Assembly (NCBI RefSeq): GCF_009745975.1
Contig: NZ_WHOL01000109.1
Location: 1-34,440, forward strand
Length of the DNA stretch: 34,440 nt
DNA from: Actinokineospora pegani
GTDB lineage: Bacteria; Actinomycetota; Actinomycetes; Mycobacteriales; Pseudonocardiaceae
Direction: 5' to 3'
Part shown: one piece after another, positions 32,635 through 34,440 of the stretch
How the letters are laid out: each line of letters opens with the position of its first letter
How positions within the stretch are numbered: the stretch's first letter is position 1
Position numbers and translations under genes: made by a program
Notes under the pieces: generated by a model
What the model saw: the letters and a program-made list of their open reading frames with translations, nothing else
What the model was told of the DNA's origin: nothing
Databases searched by the model: none

Positions 32635-32907
32635 TCAGTTGTTGTCGTCTGAGTTGCGGCCTCGGGTGCGTGCTCGTGAGGACTTGAGGGCCAGGGCTCG
32701 GAAGTAGGCCCTGCGTGCGCTCTGGGCGCGTCGTGCGCGTTCGGCTGTGGGCAGGGTTCCGTCGGGGTCGACCTGCCTGTCGAAGCGGTCGAGGGCGGCT
32801 TGGCGGGCTGGCGCGGTGCGGGCAGTGCGGTCTTCAGTGTTCTGCCATGAGGTGTGGGCGGCGATCTGGGATCGCAGGGTGCGCTGTGCTGGTGTCAGTG
32901 AGTCCAT
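32635..32907 (-). CDS. Small charged helical protein of unknown function (90 aa)
   Basis: The ATG at 32907 starts DSLTPAQRTLRSQIAAHTSW; PARQAALDRFDRQVDPDG and then ERARRAQSARRAYFRALALK follow. This pattern is familiar from short hypothetical proteins common in actinomycetes, but no function is known. It is rich in Arg and Ala and fully helical in appearance, so binding to nucleic acid or another protein is possible. It follows the frameshifted small gene on the same strand, both downstream of the integrase. A 27-bp longer frame exists but has no better start signal. Confidence 0.7.
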   Translation of the reverse strand: MDSLTPAQRTLRSQIAAHTSWQNTEDRTARTAPARQAALDRFDRQVDPDGTLPTAERARRAQSARRAYFRALALKSSRARTRGRNSDDNN

Positions 32908-32942
32908 GTGTCCAGTACAGCGCCGGTGTGGCACCGGTCAGG

Positions 32943-33147
32943 TCAACCGAGGTCGGTCAGGACCTCGATGTCGATGATGTCGTCCAGAGCAGCCGGGTCT
33001 CCTTTGTCTGACCGCTGCGACGACCAAAGCGTTCGCGTCGCTGAAGTTGAGAACGCCGAGGGATGTCGACTCGATGAATGTGCTGCCGTCGCGCTTCGCG
33101 CGGATGCCCCATAAATCCCTCGTGATGCCAACTGCCGTAGTCGACAT
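32943..33147 (-). pseudogene. Small conserved-looking protein with a frameshift
   Basis: The ATG at 33147, preceded by AGGAGGAGG, opens a frame reading STTAVGITRDLWGIRAKRDG and then FSDANALVVAA. Near 33000-33010 the sense appears to pass into another frame, SDKGDPAALDDIIDIEVL, ending at TGA 32943-32945. The unshifted frame continues as an Arg/His-rich tail typical of out-of-frame reading. A product of about 68 residues was probably the original. It could also be a sequencing error. The function is unknown; its place next to the integrase is where an excisionase might be expected, but no HTH is visible. Confidence 0.5.
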
Positions 33148-33262
33148 GAGTGTCTGCCTCCTCCTGCGGCGCTTCCACTTGATTCCTCGGCGCTCGGCTG
33201 ATCCGTAGGCATCGCACAACCCGGTGGGGCTGGGGTCAGCTGCCTGACCCCAGCCCGTGGTG

Positions 33263-34282
33263 CTATCTGTCGCGGATTCCCAATCGCTTGTGCTCGGCGA
33301 GCGCCCGGGTGGCTGCGGCGATGGCGGCGTAGTGGTCGACCATCGTGCGGGTGGCCCACCCGCAGATCTGCATCAACCCGTTCTCGGAACCGCCGTTGAG
33401 GAGCCAGTTGTGGGCGAAGGTGTGGCGGAACATGTGCGGGTAGAGGCTCGGGATGCCCGCGGCGTCGCCGAGGCGGTGGACCATGCTCTTGACCCCGGCG
33501 ATCGTCAAGGGCTTGCGGCCGGTCTCGTCCAACCAGAAGTGCGGCAGGGCGGCCCCGGGTTTCTTCGACCGGGCCCGGTCGTACTTGGACAGGGTGCGGC
33601 CGGTGCGGTCGCCGAAGGTCACGATGCGCTCCTTGGCCCCCTTGCCGTGGACTTTGATCCGGTCCAGGCGCAGGTCGACGGTTGCGGTGTCTAGAGAGGT
33701 CATCTCCGCGCAACGCAGGGCAGTGTCCAGGAACGACTCCACTAAGGCCCGGTTGCGCAGTGACCGGAAATCCTTACCGGTGCACTGGGCCAGCAATGCC
33801 TCGATCTGGTCATCGGTCAGGATCGGGGTGAGCTTCTGCCCCTTCTTCGGCAGGGTCAGCTTGGTGAACGGAGAAAACTCGATCTCATCGTCCTCTTCGA
33901 GGAAGCGGAAGAACTGCTTGGTGACCTTGAACTTGTTCACCGCGGTCGAGTCCGACCGGGTGGAGATCATCCAGTAGATGTACTCCTGGATGTGTTCCTT
34001 GGTCACCGCACACGGGTCCTCAGCGGCTGCGGCGATGTCGATGCCGGTGAACCGCGATTCCCAGTCCTCGGCCCATTCGCGGTGGGCCTCACCGGTGTGT
34101 TCGTCGAGCGGTGCGCCCTGGGACAGCCAGTGATAGAAGTTCGCCAGCTGCACGACGCCGAGTTCGTAGTTGTAGCGGGTGGACTTGGGCTTGTTGTTGC
34201 TCCGCAGCGACCGGTCCCAGGCGATCACGTACCGTGACCATGTGGGGTTGGTGGGCAGTGGGGGCTCGGGCTCGTAGGACAT
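33263..34282 (-). CDS. Tyrosine recombinase/integrase of element 2, complete
   Basis: This 339-residue XerD-like recombinase catalyses site-specific exchange at the tRNA-Pro core. The N-terminal SAM-like core-binding domain covers about residues 12-130 and the catalytic domain about 155-325. All catalytic positions are present: R190 (LDTALRCAEM), K214 (VHGKGAKER), H283 and R286 (PHMFRHTFAH), W309 in place of the second His, and Y318 (MVDHYAAI). The ATG at 34282 has GAGG eight bases upstream; the frame is open to 34348 without a better start. It begins about 110 bp from att c and reads away from it, the reverse of the AICE int. It shares little with the AICE integrase beyond the catalytic motifs. 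Confidence 0.95.
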   Translation of the reverse strand: MSYEPEPPLPTNPTWSRYVIAWDRSLRSNNKPKSTRYNYELGVVQLANFYHWLSQGAPLDEHTGEAHREWAEDWESRFTGIDIAAAAEDPCAVTKEHIQEYIYWMISTRSDSTAVNKFKVTKQFFRFLEEDDEIEFSPFTKLTLPKKGQKLTPILTDDQIEALLAQCTGKDFRSLRNRALVESFLDTALRCAEMTSLDTATVDLRLDRIKVHGKGAKERIVTFGDRTGRTLSKYDRARSKKPGAALPHFWLDETGRKPLTIAGVKSMVHRLGDAAGIPSLYPHMFRHTFAHNWLLNGGSENGLMQICGWATRTMVDHYAAIAAATRALAEHKRLGIRDR

Positions 34283-34312
34283 GTGCTCTACCTCAGGGTC
34301 AAGGTGGCACCG

Positions 34313-34326
34313 AGCGCTGTGCTCGG
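34313..34326 (+). promoter_or_regulatory. Candidate arm-type site for the element-2 integrase (right end)
   Basis: AGCGCTGTGCTCGG, 13 of 14 matching the site at 13542-13555. It is part of an 8-bp hairpin (CACCGAGC/GCTCGGTG, 34308-34328) upstream of the integrase start and could double as an autoregulatory operator. Confidence 0.4.
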
Positions 34327-34353
34327 TGTGGGAGCACGGCCCAAGCACAGAAA

Positions 34354-34393
34354 AGAGGAGCCTTCACAGGCTCTCACCTGCGAAGACTCCTCT
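34354..34393 (-). terminator. Terminator hairpin after the tRNA-Pro 3' end (right copy)
   Basis: Same nested hairpin as at 921-960, with TTTTCTGTG following on the minus strand. It would restore termination of the host tRNA gene after element 2 inserts. Confidence 0.75.
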
Positions 34394-34440
34394 GACCGTC
34401 GGGCTGACAGGATTCGAACCTGCGACCCCTTGACCCCCAG
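34394..34440 (-). other. 47-bp attachment core (att c), 3' part of tRNA-Pro(GGG)
   Basis: It is identical to att a and att b. The window ends on its last base, so whether the intact 5' half of the tRNA gene follows (chromosomal junction) or the AICE arm follows (circle) cannot be seen. Confidence 0.9.

Larger units (their letters stand above)
13482..34440. mobile_element. Element 2: integrase-bearing defence island
   Basis: It is bounded by att b and att c and carries an intact tyrosine integrase at its right end next to att c. Its contents are candidate immunity genes, insertion-sequence remnants and small unknown genes; no replication or transfer genes are seen. It therefore looks like a mobilisable genomic island using the same tRNA-Pro target as the AICE. 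Confidence 0.7.
33434..34440. repeat. Right copy of the 1007-bp terminal direct repeat
   Basis: Same sequence as 1-1007 (offset 33,433). It begins inside the integrase gene and ends on the last base of the tRNA-Pro core, which is also the last base of the window. Confidence 0.95.

Overview
The window is GC-rich DNA from an actinomycete (phylum Actinomycetota). Third codon positions are strongly G/C, many starts are GTG, several genes overlap by 4 bp (ATGA/GTGA), and the replication-transfer module is the kind found in actinomycete integrative and conjugative elements (AICEs). The genus cannot be fixed from the sequence alone. There are no housekeeping genes: the whole window is mobile DNA.

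Layout. Bases 1-1007 are repeated at 33434-34440, and the right end stops on the last base of a 47-bp attachment core. That core occurs three times (961-1007, 13482-13528, 34394-34440). On the minus strand it is the 3' part of a tRNA-Pro gene with anticodon GGG, running from the anticodon loop to the 3' end, and each copy is followed by its own terminator hairpin. The cores bound two elements, each with its own tyrosine integrase. They form either one circle of 33,433 bp or a tandem array at one tRNA gene.

Element 1 (about 961-13528) is a pSAM2-like AICE. It holds a low-GC ATPase cargo gene, a small basic protein, a large hairpin structure, an HD hydrolase, a Nudix hydrolase and an HTH regulator. 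These are followed by the Pra activator, four coupled small genes, a zinc-ribbon peptide, an FtsK-type transfer ATPase, RepSA, Xis and Int. It looks crippled: repSA carries an in-frame TGA and a +1 frameshift, and int is split by an IS30-family element with a 3-bp target duplication. Paired TGGTCCCC sites at both ends are candidate integrase arm sites.

Element 2 (about 13482-34440) is a defence-type island whose intact integrase lies at its right end. It carries a 1485-residue STAND-like NTPase with a C-terminal PD-(D/E)XK nuclease motif, a Shedu/DUF4263-like remnant, an unrecognised 992-residue protein with a nuclease-like motif, and a DUF4238 protein. It also has a complete three-gene ABC-3C system (nuclease-like/CTD protein, middle component, DUF3732 ATPase), a HEPN-motif protein followed by a pentapeptide-repeat protein, and a divergent PIN-domain protein. 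Insertion-sequence debris (IS481, IS5) and other gene fragments lie between these modules.

Working together. The AICE module would normally handle excision, replication and double-stranded DNA transfer, while the island carries several independent nuclease-based candidate immunity modules. With int and repSA of the AICE damaged, the intact integrase of element 2, acting on the shared tRNA core, is the likeliest enzyme to move any part of this composite.
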